This document shows positions 31,410-42,224 of a stretch of 64,000 bases of DNA, piece by piece. Where the stretch lies: positions 69,283,205-69,347,204 of the forward strand of contig NC_080546.1 of NCBI RefSeq assembly GCF_028640845.1, in the 5' to 3' direction. A program made the translations under genes and the position numbers. The DNA comes from Ahaetulla prasina. Taxonomy: Eukaryota; Chordata; Lepidosauria; Squamata; Colubridae. The notes below the pieces were generated by a model. It made no database searches, was not told the origin of the DNA, and saw only the letters and a list, made by a program, of their open reading frames with translations. Every line of letters begins with the position of its first letter. Positions within the stretch are counted from its first letter, which is position 1.

Positions 31410-31631
31410 TTTCTTCCCTATTTTAACTTGTGTTTCTAATCTGTTTTTTGTAGTGCTGCCTTTGATAGGTTGGATTGTTTTTTCCTTTTGTGTAAAGACA
31501 GATGCAAAATATGAGTTAAGTAGATCTGCTACCTGTTGCTTGTCATCTTCTTGCCACTTTCTCCCAGCAATGGGCCAATTGTTTCCTTGACTTTTTTCTT
31601 GTTTTTAACATGTTGGAAGAAGCTTTTTTTG

Positions 31632-32852
31632 TTATTTTTTTACTTTTGTCGCTAGCCTTTGTTCATTGTGAGCCTTAGCTTTCCTCACTTCATCTTTACA
31701 GGCTCGGGCTATTTGCTGATATTCTGCCTTAGTTATTTGCCCCTCTTTCCACTTTTTATATTTGTCCTTTTTGTCTTTCAATTTGTCAGATAGTTCTTTA
31801 TGCATCCATGCTGGTTTCTTTTGAGATCTACTATTTTTCTTCTTCATTGGTATTGTGTTAGACTGTGCTTTTATAATCTCACTTTTCAAAATTTCCCAAG
31901 CTTCTTGAGTTGTTTTCCCCCTGAGGATTCTCATCCATGGAATCCTTCTCAAGCTCTCTCTAAGTTTATTGAAATTAGCTCTTTTAAAGTCCAAGACTCT
32001 AGTTTGACTTTGTTCTACTACTTGTATTTGCTTAATGTTGAATTCCAATATTGCGTGGTCACTTGCCCCCAAGGTTCCTGTAGCTTCAACACCTTCTATC
32101 ATTTCATCTCTGTTAGTGAGAATTAAGTCCAGTATGGCTGATCCCCTTGTCGCCTTCTCTATTTTTTGGGAAACAAAGTTGTCTGCTAGGTTTGTTAGGA
32201 ACCTGTTGGATCTTCCACTTGGTGCAGAGTTTGTTTCCCAGATGATGTCAGGGTAGTTAAAATCCCCCATTACTACTGTGATGTGCTTCCCACGTACCTT
32301 AGTTAGCCGACTAGCAAAAAGTTCATCTACTTCCTCTGTTTGGTTGGGTGGCCTATAGTGTAGACCTATGGCAATATCAATTTTCACCCCTTTTATATTG
32401 ACCCAAATACATTCAAGATGATTATCATCATTGTTGTGCTCTATTTCTGTAGAGATGTAATTATTTCTTATATATAGTGCAACTCCACCTCCTCTTTTAT
32501 TTGGTCTATTTCTTTTAAATAATTTATATCCCTCTAGTTGTATGTTCCATTTGTCAGTTTCATCCCACCAAGTTTCTGTAATGGCAACAATATCATATCT
32601 ACCCTCATTTACTTGGATTTCTAATTCACCCTGTTTATTCCTCATACTCTGTGCATTGGTGTATAGACATTTGAGTCCATTTGGATTGATCTTGTGTTTA
32701 CTGTCTACATAACCTGTGTTGACTGCCCCTACTTTCTTGCCACCTGTTGGTTTAGTGCACATGGTATGGCACTCACTGTTAAATGCTTGGTTTTGCTTGA
32801 TAGCATGGTTGATAGTCTTACCCATTACACTTTCAAAACAACATATCAACAA
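31632..32852 (-). CDS. CR1 ORF2 endonuclease region, open 406-codon frame
   Basis: An unbroken frame encoding the apurinic-type endonuclease and linker of CR1 ORF2p. The motifs are in order: YTNAQSM (residues 64-70, catalytic Asn), ITETWWDE (92-99, catalytic Glu), GLHYRPPNQ, MGDFNYPDI (195-203, catalytic Asp), ILDLILTNRD, and ASDHAILEF (263-271, SDH). The linker has a KKPAWMHKELSD block and a Lys-rich stretch near residues 350-405. The start ATG is only the first Met in frame; the true ORF2 start is probably upstream or lost. The protein would nick target DNA. It is cut off from RT by a stop near 31630. Confidence 0.88.
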   Translation of the reverse strand: MLICCFESVMGKTINHAIKQNQAFNSECHTMCTKPTGGKKVGAVNTGYVDSKHKINPNGLKCLYTNAQSMRNKQGELEIQVNEGRYDIVAITETWWDETDKWNIQLEGYKLFKRNRPNKRGGGVALYIRNNYISTEIEHNNDDNHLECIWVNIKGVKIDIAIGLHYRPPNQTEEVDELFASRLTKVRGKHITVVMGDFNYPDIIWETNSAPSGRSNRFLTNLADNFVSQKIEKATRGSAILDLILTNRDEMIEGVEATGTLGASDHAILEFNIKQIQVVEQSQTRVLDFKRANFNKLRESLRRIPWMRILRGKTTQEAWEILKSEIIKAQSNTIPMKKKNSRSQKKPAWMHKELSDKLKDKKDKYKKWKEGQITKAEYQQIARACKDEVRKAKAHNEQRLATKVKK

Positions 32853-32964
32853 TGACTCCTTTGAAATTCATGTTTGTTCAGTATGGATCTCAGTTCTAAA
32901 ATGGAATACATTAATGAAAACAATATGCAAAAAATACCATCTATAGTGAAAATAATTGTGCCTT

Positions 32965-33240
32965 TCTATATTTATTTATTCATTTATTTATTCAATTTAT
33001 ATATCCACTAATCTCACATTCATGACTGGATTACTTACAATTAAAATATAAACAGTACCAAACAAGCAAAAAATAAAGCAACTATAAAAACAAAATGTTT
33101 AAACAATTAAAAAACATACAGTACAATCACCAGGAGAGCACAGTTATTCAAGAACAGAACAGCCAAAAAGGGCCATACTTCTCATCAGACAGCATCTCTA
33201 GTGGATGGAACAAGCCTCTTCTGCCGGATCTAATTGGATG
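32965..33240 (-). mobile_element. Probable old L2 3' UTR
   Basis: It begins with TTTATTTATTCATTTATTTA and continues with the AT-rich, AAATATAAACAGTACC-like 3' UTR pattern seen at the L2 3' ends at 2.6 and 54.3 kb. The sequence is diverged, so the assignment is tentative. Confidence 0.4.
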
Positions 33241-33759
33241 GGTAGATATCACTGTATGAAGTGTATAAGTGTATATATCCATTTGTTTATGAGGCTGTGT
33301 GTATGTACAGGTATGCAGCTTGTTGAGATGCCCAGTGAAAGGGCTTCAGATAGAGCAACTAGTTGAAGCTAATCTCCAAAAAAAAGCCACACTTAATTTC
33401 TATGCTTCACCCAGGCAAGACTGGATGGGAAAGTGCTTTGATGTAAATCATTTTTTGTTTTCCTCTCTTCCCTTCCAGAGTGATGCAGAAATGGAATGAA
33501 TCAAACTAAACACACAAAGACAATATCAACAACTTTCTTTGTTGTTAAACATGCCATTCTTAAATTGTCATTGATTTCTTTTTTAAAAAACTGTGTGGAT
33601 GTTGCTGCCAAAATTCTTCTGACAAGCCAAAATACATCACAAAAACTTTGGCTGGCCAAGTACACTAGAAAAAAAATAGAGTGAATGATTCCACTATTCC
33701 TGAATGATATTCTTCTTACATTTCTCTCAATATTGTCATTCATGTTATTTATGAATTGC
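33241..33759. other. No recognisable feature
   Basis: Unassigned sequence. Short open frames here overlap on both strands and show no domain. Confidence 0.45.
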
Positions 33760-33894
33760 AATAACAATTGAGAATTTTTTTTAGAATAGAATTTTTTATT
33801 GGCCAAGTGTGATTGGACACACAAGGAATTTGTCCTGGTGCATATGTTCTCAGTGTAAAAAAATTCTATTCTATTCTAAATAACAATTGAGAAT
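33760..33894 (-). mobile_element. Rex1-type 3' tail only, with 16-bp TSD
   Basis: About 103 bp (33776-33878) of LINE tail: attggccaagtgtgattgga, cacaaggaatttgtcc and catatgttctcagtgt, with ATTCT repeats. Copies of aataacaattgagaat flank it at 33760-33775 and 33879-33894. The insertion is truncated to the tail. Microsatellite bases lie at both ends. Confidence 0.85.
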
Positions 33895-34415
33895 GGAATA
33901 AATGGTTTCCTGAACTTATCAATACCACATAATATTTTGCATTTGCCATTATGAGACAATAACACTAGCCAAGAAAAAATGTATTTTCATTAGCCAACAT
34001 CACTGATAATATTTTGATGCAAAATTTTAAGAATGATACATACTTAAGGATTTGGGGAAATGAATATAATACCCATGCAGAAGATTTCTTCTTTTGCATT
34101 ATTGGACGCTGAATGCATATCGATTTTATACAGCAAGTGGCAAAAAAATTATGCCCCAGGAAATCATCGGCTGTGTTGCTTTCTAAAGAATGCAAAAGTC
34201 CATTATAGGGTTAGCTATTGTATCAGGTAATAACTATACAGTGTACTGAATTTTGTATAGCACATTGAAATACTTGGATAGAGGGGAAGTCTGAAATCAA
34301 AGGCAAACTATTTTTTACTGGATTTGATTCTTGATTTAAAAAGTACTCATAACTCTTTTCTTGAAAGTGTGGCCTCAAAGAGTATACAAAAAGAATGAGC
34401 TTTGCAGAATATTTT
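33864..34415. repeat. 552-bp direct repeat, left copy
   Basis: It matches 37670-38221 at a constant offset of 3,806 with no indel and about seven substitutions noticed by eye (for example gacgctgaatgcatatcg against gacactgaatgcatattg). It begins inside the ATTCT end of the Rex1 tail, which continues naturally to its left. It appears to be ordinary locus DNA. Confidence 0.95.
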
Positions 34416-34979
34416 CTTTGAATATAGATTCTGAAAAAGTTTCTAACCACTTCACATTTCTCTAATTTTTATAACATCTTATACCTCTATCATCTATCAA
34501 AACTCCAATTTCTCTCTTCTCTTTTATCTTTCGCCATCTTTGCCAATAATTTAGAATTTCTATTACTAAATTCAAAAATTCCTATTTAAAATCTCAAATT
34601 TCTTTTACTAACTCTGTATCTTCTTCTATCATTTTATTTCTTAACATATTAAGCTCCTGAAGAATTTTTTTCTTTAGTAAGCAAAATTGATTTTCCAATT
34701 CTTTAATCTGATTTTTATCTCTTTCCATTTTAATTTTTATAATTTTTATATTTCCTACTTGATAATTTAATACTCTCCTCTAAACACCGCTTTCATCGCA
34801 TCCCAAACAATTTCAAATTTAACCTCCCGTTATCATTTAATCTCCAACTTTCCTCCAATTTTTAAGTATCCATTTTTATCCTTTTCATTTTTATACAATT
34901 TCTCATATCTCCAATAGCTTCTTTTTCTCAAAATTAAAATCTAAGTCCACCATAACTTCTGCATGATCAGAATCTTTAA

Positions 34980-35635
34980 AATTCCCACATCTACCTTATC
35001 CACATTATTCAACAAATCTTTAGAAAGAAAAATATAATCAATTCTAGAATATGTATTATATATCTTAGAGAAAAAGTGTATACTCTCTCAATTCCTTTAA
35101 CCTCTCTCCACACATCAACCACGCCATTTCAAGCATCCACATATTTAAAATCCCCATTTTATTTGCTCCTCCACAGCGGGTGGGATTAGTACTGTCTATT
35201 TTATCTCTGATTAATTAAAATCCCCAGCCACAATTACTTTCCTACACTTTCATTCTCCAAAATTTTGTTATTTTTCAAGAAATTCTCTTTGTTTTCATTC
35301 GGTAAATATAAATTAACAAGTGTCACTTTTTCCTCATTAAGATTTCCAACAATTATTACATATCTTCCATCTTCATCCAAAATTACCTTATGTTTTTCAA
35401 AGTACACCCTATCTGATATCAGTGTTGCAACTCCTCTAGTTTTTGAAGTTCCAAATGCTTTTTCATATATTTGCATACCTTTTATATACATTCTATTTGA
35501 ATCTTCAGATTTCTGATGGGTTTCTTGTAAAATAAAATGTCTGGTAAATCCTTTTAATCTTAAGCTCCAATCTTCTTCTTTTAATCTGATTCCTGTACCC
35601 TTCACATTCCATGACATTATTTTTATAACTCCCAT
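34980..35635 (-). pseudogene. L1 ORF2 endonuclease, broken and 3'-truncated
   Basis: 35635 starts MGVIKIMSWNVKGTG (catalytic Asn). It continues with ILQETHQKS (Glu), TRGVATLIS and VTLVNLYLPNENK. Downstream, in other frames, come VIVAGDFN (Asp), YSRIDYIFLSKDLL and DHAEVMVDLDFN-like coding near 34950-34990. All endonuclease motifs survive, but stops interrupt them and the RT is absent. The wording differs from the 18810 ORF2, so this is another L1 lineage. Confidence 0.82.
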
Positions 35636-35873
35636 TTAAAATATAAATTTTTAATCCTATCCCGCATCTTCCTTTCTGTGCCCCCCACCACCCGACATTA
35701 AACTACCATATAAACAACAATAAGCAAACAGAAAAAAAACAAAAACAAAACAAACAATAAAATACAATCAATCTTCTTCCCCCACATCCTCATCGGTTTC
35801 GCCTCTATAAAGAGAATGGGGAGAGGGACATGCCAATGCCCGGGCACTTCTTTCGGCTGTCTATTTAAATTCA

Positions 35874-36880
35874 TCACTCAAAAAAAAGATAGCGATGACC
35901 GCATTCAGCTTCATATTTTCCAAGACTCTTATCTGCTTCTTCTCCTACTGTATCCTCACGACTCTTCTTCTGTTCAACCAACACAGGTGATATTTCTTTC
36001 CTCTTTAACCCTTTAGAGTCTTGCCTCAATAGCCCCTTTTTCTTCTTCTGAGATTGATGTTTCCACGTATGTTCCACCCATCTGAAGCATTTGATCTTTT
36101 ATCTCCATTAAATCCTCCATCTCAATCAGTCCAAGCTCCGTAAATATAATAATGCATCTATATCTGGGGTGATTGTACGCATCCTTCCTTTATAAAAAAT
36201 TTCAATTGTTGTGGTGGCCTCAATTGTATTTAATTCCATTATCTCTCAAAACTTTTGTAATTGGTTTTAAAAAATCTCCATGCCCTTTCTTCTCTTGATA
36301 TATCCGGGAAGACTTGAATAGTCTTCCTTCAAACTTCAAAGCATCTCCCAACTCTCTTAACTTGGCCATAACTTCCAACTTATCACCAAGATTTGCGAAC
36401 CTGACAAGCACATTCCTGTTAGAACCATTTTGCCTTCTATATCCAATTCTAAAACATTTGCCAGGTCTGCTAATGTGAACGTAAGTTGCGTATCCAAATC
36501 ATTAATCCATTTCAAAACCCGCTGTTTCAATTTATCCTCCCTTTCTTCCGAGATTCCTCTGATAACAAAATTATATTTCCTCATCTCTTCTTCTAAAAAA
36601 CAAATTCTCTTATCTTGCTGCTCATTTTATAAAATATTTTGCCAATTTGCCGATCTACTTTTGCCTCATGCACATGCAGCTGCTCCATTTCATCTTTAAT
36701 CATTATCATTTCCTCTTTTTGTTTAGCAAAGTTATCATTCATCTCTTGCTTTAAATTTTGCACTTCAGATGTCAGTTTAAATGTCAAATTATCTATACGC
36801 TCTGATAGTCCTGCTATTTTTTCCCCAATTTTATTTAAAGCTGCAGCAATTTGCTGCGTTTCTGAAAGTTGTTGAGTCAT
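35874..36880 (-). pseudogene. L1 ORF1, broken
   Basis: 36880 begins MTQQLSETQQIAAALNKIG. A coiled coil follows (IDNLTFKLTSEVQNLKQEM and further heptads), then an RRM entry KYNFVIRGISEERED at 36584 and a C-terminal domain piece VRFANLGDKLEVMAKLREL with FEGRLFKSSRIYQEK (36411-36220). The final Lys/Glu-rich frame (36077-35874) ends in a stop. Several frame breaks separate these parts. The order coiled coil, RRM, CTD is that of L1 ORF1p, the RNA-coating trimer. Confidence 0.82.
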
Positions 36881-37669
36881 TTTGAAAAAAACAAAAAAAC
36901 CAAAAAATTTCTCAAACTGGGATTCCAATTTTTCAAAGAGTCTTAGTGAAGATCAAAGGACAGCAGTCAAACCAATTTTACAGAGGGTCTTGATGAAGAT
37001 CAAGGGACGACAATCTTTAATTGAAGCAAACGGCTTATTTGCACTCGTTAGTAGCTTATCAGTAACTTATGAGTCATATTCACTCCACAAAGAAACACAA
37101 TTACCTCACAGCTTAATCAGCGCCATTTTTCTCCACGTCGGCAGAGAAGAAAAAAAACCAGCTTGAACTTCAAAACAAAGTCCTTTTTTTGTTTTCTATA
37201 ATATAAACAAGCTATTAATTTCCTCTCAAAAGAAAAATAATAATAAAAAAAAATTATCCACCTAATAAAATCTTCTTCAGCTAGTCAGTCCAGCACAAAA
37301 GATCGATCTCTTCAATTAAAATTCTTCTCATTAGCAAATTCAGTCTTTGATATTCCTTAGCCTCAGCATTTAACACAGAACACAATAATTATAATAAGGA
37401 AAGCAAAAGACAGCAGTTTATTCCAAACTCATCGTGTCTGCCAGTTCGGTCATTCCACGCAGTAAAAACTCCTTAATTCAAGCAGTTTCAAATGACCTAC
37501 CAGTTTTAAATTCAGTCTGCTGGGCTATTAACACTTCCACTTCATGATTTATTAACTTTCATCCATAACGGTGCATTCCAAACAGCATTAATCCTCATAA
37601 ATCTTCATTATTAAGCCCTGTGAAGTGAAGGAAAGGTCCTTACCCCACCACGGTCATGGCCACGCCCCC

Positions 37670-38221
37670 TTCTATTCTATTCTAAATAACAATTGAGAAT
37701 GGAATAAATGGTTTCCTGAACTTATCAATACCACATAATATTTTGCATTTGCCATTATGAGACAATAACACTAGCCAAGAAAAAATGTATTTTCATTAGC
37801 CAACATCACTGATAATATTATGATGCAAAATTTTAAGAATGATACATACTTAAGGATTTGGGGAAATGAATATAATACCCATGCAGAAGATTTCTTCTTT
37901 TGCATTATTGGACACTGAATGCATATTGATTTTATACAGCAAGTGACAAAAAAATTATGCCCCAGGAAATCATAGGCTGTGTTGCTTTCTAAAGAATGCA
38001 AAAGTCCATTATAGGGTTAGCTATTGTATCAGGTAATAACTATACAGTGTACTGAATTTTGTATAGCACATTGAAATACTTGGATAGAGGGGAGGTCTGA
38101 AATCAAAGGCAAACTATTTTTTACTGGATTTGATTCTTGATTTAAAAAGTACTCATAACTCTTTTCTTGAAAGTGTGGCCTCAAAGAGTATACAAAAAGA
38201 ATGAGCTTTGCAGAATATTTT
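37670..38221. repeat. 552-bp direct repeat, right copy
   Basis: The partner of 33864-34415. It starts with ttctattctattctaaataa at the L1 5' end and continues into different DNA at 38222, which is presumably the original right flank. Because it starts inside the Rex1 tail microsatellite, the duplication is younger than the Rex1 insertion. Confidence 0.95.
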
Positions 38222-38544
38222 TCTTTTATAGATAATATTCAACTACCAAAAAGATAACTACACTCATTGATCTAAGTATATCTCAGGCAGCTAAAACTCT
38301 CAGCCTTGTTATAATTTAATACCTGCAGAACTACTACAACTTATAGCCAACTGATTTGAAATACAATTTTGAGAAGCAGCTAGAGTTCTGAAAGAAACAA
38401 TTACATTCTTACCATTTTCTTGAAAGTTCTTTGCATTGAGAGAGGACAAACAAATATTAAAAATACTATGACTAAAGTATTTTATTTTTAATAGTGCCCC
38501 AGTCTTAGTAATTCCAAACATTTAGATATATACTTGAGATTCGA
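38222..38544. other. No recognisable feature
   Basis: Short unassigned stretch between the direct repeat and the next L1 5' UTR. Confidence 0.45.
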
Positions 38545-39473
38545 TCGGAAGTGTTGTGGCAAGACAGTTGGGGAATAGTGAGCTCCTATGAGCGTCGGGA
38601 ACTCCTGGGCTGATGAACTGATGCCAAGGGGTCTTCGGACTGGATCTGTCCTGTAGGAAAGAGAGGCATCTCGGAAGACCAAGAGGAACTGGCAAGTTCC
38701 TCGGAGGTCAGAGAAAACTCTTTGACTCGGTAACAGGGGAGGTGGCGATAATGACCATCTTTAAGCTGGGGCAACTGGACCAAGATTTTGAGCAGGAGTG
38801 GTGATTTGGATGGAATATTGAAGCTGGGTGAATGAACACCAACTCACAAGAAAAAGAAACTAATTTTAATTTGGTAAAAGGTGTCCCGGCGGTGAAACAG
38901 TGGCTAAATTGAGAGAGGAACATGAATACAGCAAGTACAAAAAGAAACGGAAATACTAACTCTAAAACCTGAAAGGGAATTTGGCTTTTTGGAATTTAAT
39001 TTGTGATACCCAAAACAGAAGGAAGGAAAAAAATCCTTAAATAGTTTTGGAGAGGCTTGAAAACTTTCAGAACATTTTTTGGATTGTAAAAAGAAGAGTT
39101 GGGGGAATTATAACTAAAACTTGGTGAACTTCTCTTGACTTTCTCCTTTCCCCATTAAATTGAATTTGGATTGGATTTTAAAAGGCAAAGATTTGGATGT
39201 GAATTTTTACAACCTACATTTTGCATAGGAACAAGAAAGCAGAGAAGAAACAGACAGCAAAAGTCAGCAAGAAGACCAACTAGAAGAAAAAGTACAAGAA
39301 AGAGAAATAAGAAAGAGCCAGGAAAAAATACGAGCTGAAAGAGAAGAGCCGAAAGTAAGAACACAGATGGAGACAAGGAATGGGAAAATACAACAATAGA
39401 CAATGGAAGAGGCACTCAAACTTTTCTCAGTAAACATAAATGAACTAAATTCACCAAAAAAGAGAACACAAAC

Positions 39474-40073
39474 ATGCGGCTGTGCGGGTGATAGAGAGAG
39501 CCACTCGTAGCTCCCATATAACACCTCTCCTGTGCAGGCTGCACTGGTTGCTGGTGGTCTTCCGGGTGCAATTCAAGGTGTTGGTAACCACCTTTAAAGC
39601 GCTCCATGGCTTAGGACCGGGGTATTTACGGGACCGCCTGCTGCCACCGGTAGTCTCCCACCGACCTGTGCGCTCCCATAGGGAGGGTCTCCTCAGGGTG
39701 CCATCAGCCAAACAATGTCGGCTAGCGACCCCCAGGGGGAGAGCATTCTCTGTGGGGGCTCCTACCCTCTGGAATGAGCTTCCTCCGGGGTTATGATCAT
39801 TCCCTGACCTCCGGACCTTCCGACGCAAGCTCAAGACTCTCTTGTTTCATCACGCAGGGCTGGCCTAATGTGTTGTGTTTTAACTGGGGTTTTATTATTT
39901 GATTTTAATAACTCAATTTTAATTGTTAGCCAAAATTTAATCAGATTTTTACAGTGTTTTTAATTTATCTATATATATTGTATGAATTCTGTTTTACGTT
40001 GGCTGTGAACCGCCCTGAGTCCTTCGGGAGAAGGGTGGTATAGAAATTTAATAAATGAAATGAAATGAAATGA
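39474..40073 (+). mobile_element. L2 LINE 3' end nested in the L1 ORF2
   Basis: The plus strand encodes the L2 C-terminus in an open frame (39482-39796): RVIERATRSSHITPLL, LHWLLVVFRVQFKVL, SHREGLLRVPS and SVGAPTLWNELP. A 3' UTR follows with CGCCCTGAGTCCTTCGGGAG and a GAAAT tandem tail at 40055-40073. It splits the L1 endonuclease between SPKK and FTKL. I saw no clear TSD. Confidence 0.9.
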
Positions 40074-41885
40074 AATTTACAAAATTATGTAAATTAGAAG
40101 TAGACGTGATATGCCTCCAAGAGGTACACATAGAAAAAAAATATCAAAAAACACTAGAGAATTCAAAATTAGGAAAACTATATACATCATTGATACAAAA
40201 AAAGAAAAGAGGAGTAGCGGTCTATGTAAAAGAAAGGATAAAATCAAAAATAATCTACATAGATGAAGAAGATAGAATTGGAAATGGAAGGTAAAAAATT
40301 ATTAGTAATAGCAATACGTATATGCCCCTAACAAAAACCAACCGGATTTCTTCAAAAAAATACATAGCAAAGCAATAGATCTAGAATATGAAAATATCTG
40401 TTTAATTGGAGATTACAATGACATAGTAGAAGTTTAAAAAGATTACAAGAGCAACAGGAAAAATAAAAACAGGAAGGAAACATTACCAAAAGAATTTTTT
40501 AAAATGGCGTAGGAATTAAATTTGAGAGATGTATGGAGAGAAACACATCAAGAAGAAAATCAATACACATTCTACTCCTACCCACATCAATCCTGGACCA
40601 GAACTGATATGGCCTGGATGACTGCAGACATTCGGACAGGATTACAATCAATATAGATAGGGGTAAATGAATGGGTGGACTACAACCCAATCACTATAAA
40701 ATGGAGAGGACAAAAAATATTTAGAAGATGGACAATGAACCAAAATATTTGCAGAGACAAAGAGTATAAAAAAATGTTAGAAAAAGAATTGGAAGCATTT
40801 TTCACAATAAATAAAAAAGAAGATATCTTTCTACAAATTATCTGGGATACCACAAAAACATATATAAGCAGATTAACTGTAGCATATATAGGAAGGAAAA
40901 ATAAGGAAAGGAGACAAAAACAAGAGAAATTATATGAAGAATTTTAAAAAGCAGAAGATAAATTACAGGAAAACCCTCAAAACAAAAAAGCAAGAGAGGA
41001 ATGGAATATAACCTATTGGGTAGGATAGCCACCATTAAAATGAATATATTACCAAAACTGCTATTCTTTTTTCAGGTCATACCAATAAAATTAGAAATAT
41101 TTTTTTTTCAAAACATTAAACAAAATAACAGCCAAATTCATATGGTAGGGAAAATGTCCAAGAATAAGACTTAAATTTCTACAGGATACAAAGGATAGAG
41201 GAGGAGTAGCACTCCCAGAATGGGAACTATATAATCAAGCAGCAGGCATAATCTGGTTAAAAGAATGGATAGAACTAAGAGATAAAAGAATATTAACAAT
41301 AGAAGGACACAATTTACAGGTGCGGTGGCATGCATTTATTTGGGATGGAAAATATAAAACACATAGTTATTTCAAAAGACATATGTCCTGATTATTATAT
41401 GTCTATAATAAGAAATGTATTATTACAAATTTGGTTGAAAATTAAAAAAAACAGCACTACACAAAAATCCCAATTTGGCTTTCACCAACAGAAGCACTAA
41501 AACATCCAAATTTAACAGAATTAAATAAGATAATAAGATATAGAGACCTAATAGACCGACAAGGGAAACTAAAAACAAAACAAGAACTGGAGTTAGATTT
41601 AAATAGAGATATAGAGTGGTGGACATATACTCAAATACAATCAAAATACAAAGAAGACACAAAAAATTATGAAATACAAATAGAACAACACGAATTATAT
41701 AAAATTATACTTGGGACAGAAGAATTAGCAAGATTTATAAATTTTTGTTGCGCTGCAAAATGAAAGAGAGGATAGTGAAAGATACAATGATTAAATGGGC
41801 ACAGAATTTTAATTATACAATAGATTTGGAGAGATGGGAAGCAACGTGGCAAGTAAATTCAAAATTAACATTATCCGTGGCATAC

Positions 41886-41961
41886 AAGGAAAACCAGTTA
41901 TAAAATGGGATTTATTTTATAATTGGTTAGATGGAAAGATATGTCAATAACGATAAATATA

Positions 41962-42028
<67 letters not shown>

Positions 42029-42224
42029 TAGATATAGATATAGATATAGATATAGATATAGATATAGATATAGATATAGATATGAAAGAGATGTTTATTC
42101 TGTGAATGCACAGGAAGATATGCTAACACCCATGCAGCACATTGTAAAGAAATTGATTTGATGAGTTTTCTTTTTTAATGTTAAAATAAATAAAAAAAAT
42201 TCAAAAAAAAAAGGAAAACCAGTT
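41886..42224 (+). mobile_element. L1 tail insertion with GATA/GATATA expansion, 14-bp TSD
   Basis: A 311-bp insert (41900-42210) ends in a poly-A-rich tail and is flanked by identical aaggaaaaccagtt copies (41886-41899, 42211-42224). It begins with a short coding-like KWDLFYNWLDGK piece. About 120 bp of GATA then GATATA repeat (41964-42082) follows, then an L1-like 3' end. It interrupts the older L1 copy. Confidence 0.88.
41964..42082. repeat. (GATA)n-(GATATA)n microsatellite
   Basis: Fifteen or so GATA units pass into GATATA units. The array lies inside the young L1-tail insertion. Confidence 0.97.

Larger units (their letters stand above)
29885..32900 (-). mobile_element. Nearly complete CR1 LINE (ORF2 and 3' UTR)
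   Basis: The minus strand has an intact endonuclease frame (32852-31632), an RT frame (31409-30741), an RT/C-terminal frame (30467-29923) and a 3' end reading ggttggactagaaggcctcc and a short ATGTT tandem tail (29878-29897). CR1 ends in a short tandem motif rather than poly-A, as here. ORF1 and the 5' UTR are missing. Only a few frameshifts interrupt ORF2, so this is a relatively young CR1 copy. It is the best-preserved reverse transcriptase source of its clade in the window. Confidence 0.93.
34416..37669 (-). mobile_element. 5'-half L1 (5' UTR, ORF1, endonuclease) between 552-bp repeats
   Basis: On the minus strand it starts at 37669 with AGGGGGCGTGGCCATGACCG. There is a 5' UTR to about 36881, ORF1 (36880-35874), a short spacer, then ORF2 from 35635 through the endonuclease and a little linker. 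It ends at about 34416 with no RT, no 3' UTR and no poly-A. This is the reverse of the usual L1 truncation, which removes the 5' end. The L1 subfamily differs from the one at 17231. The ends coincide with the ends of the flanking 552-bp repeats. Confidence 0.88.

Noticed and set aside
31800..32126. Plus-strand 108-codon frame
   Set aside because: It is the antisense shadow of the CR1 endonuclease coding region.
35265..35516. Plus-strand 83-codon frame
   Set aside because: Antisense to the L1 endonuclease region beginning at 35635.
41944..42129. Frame encoding alternating Ile-Tyr and Leu-Ser repeats
   Set aside because: A translation of the GATA/GATATA array.
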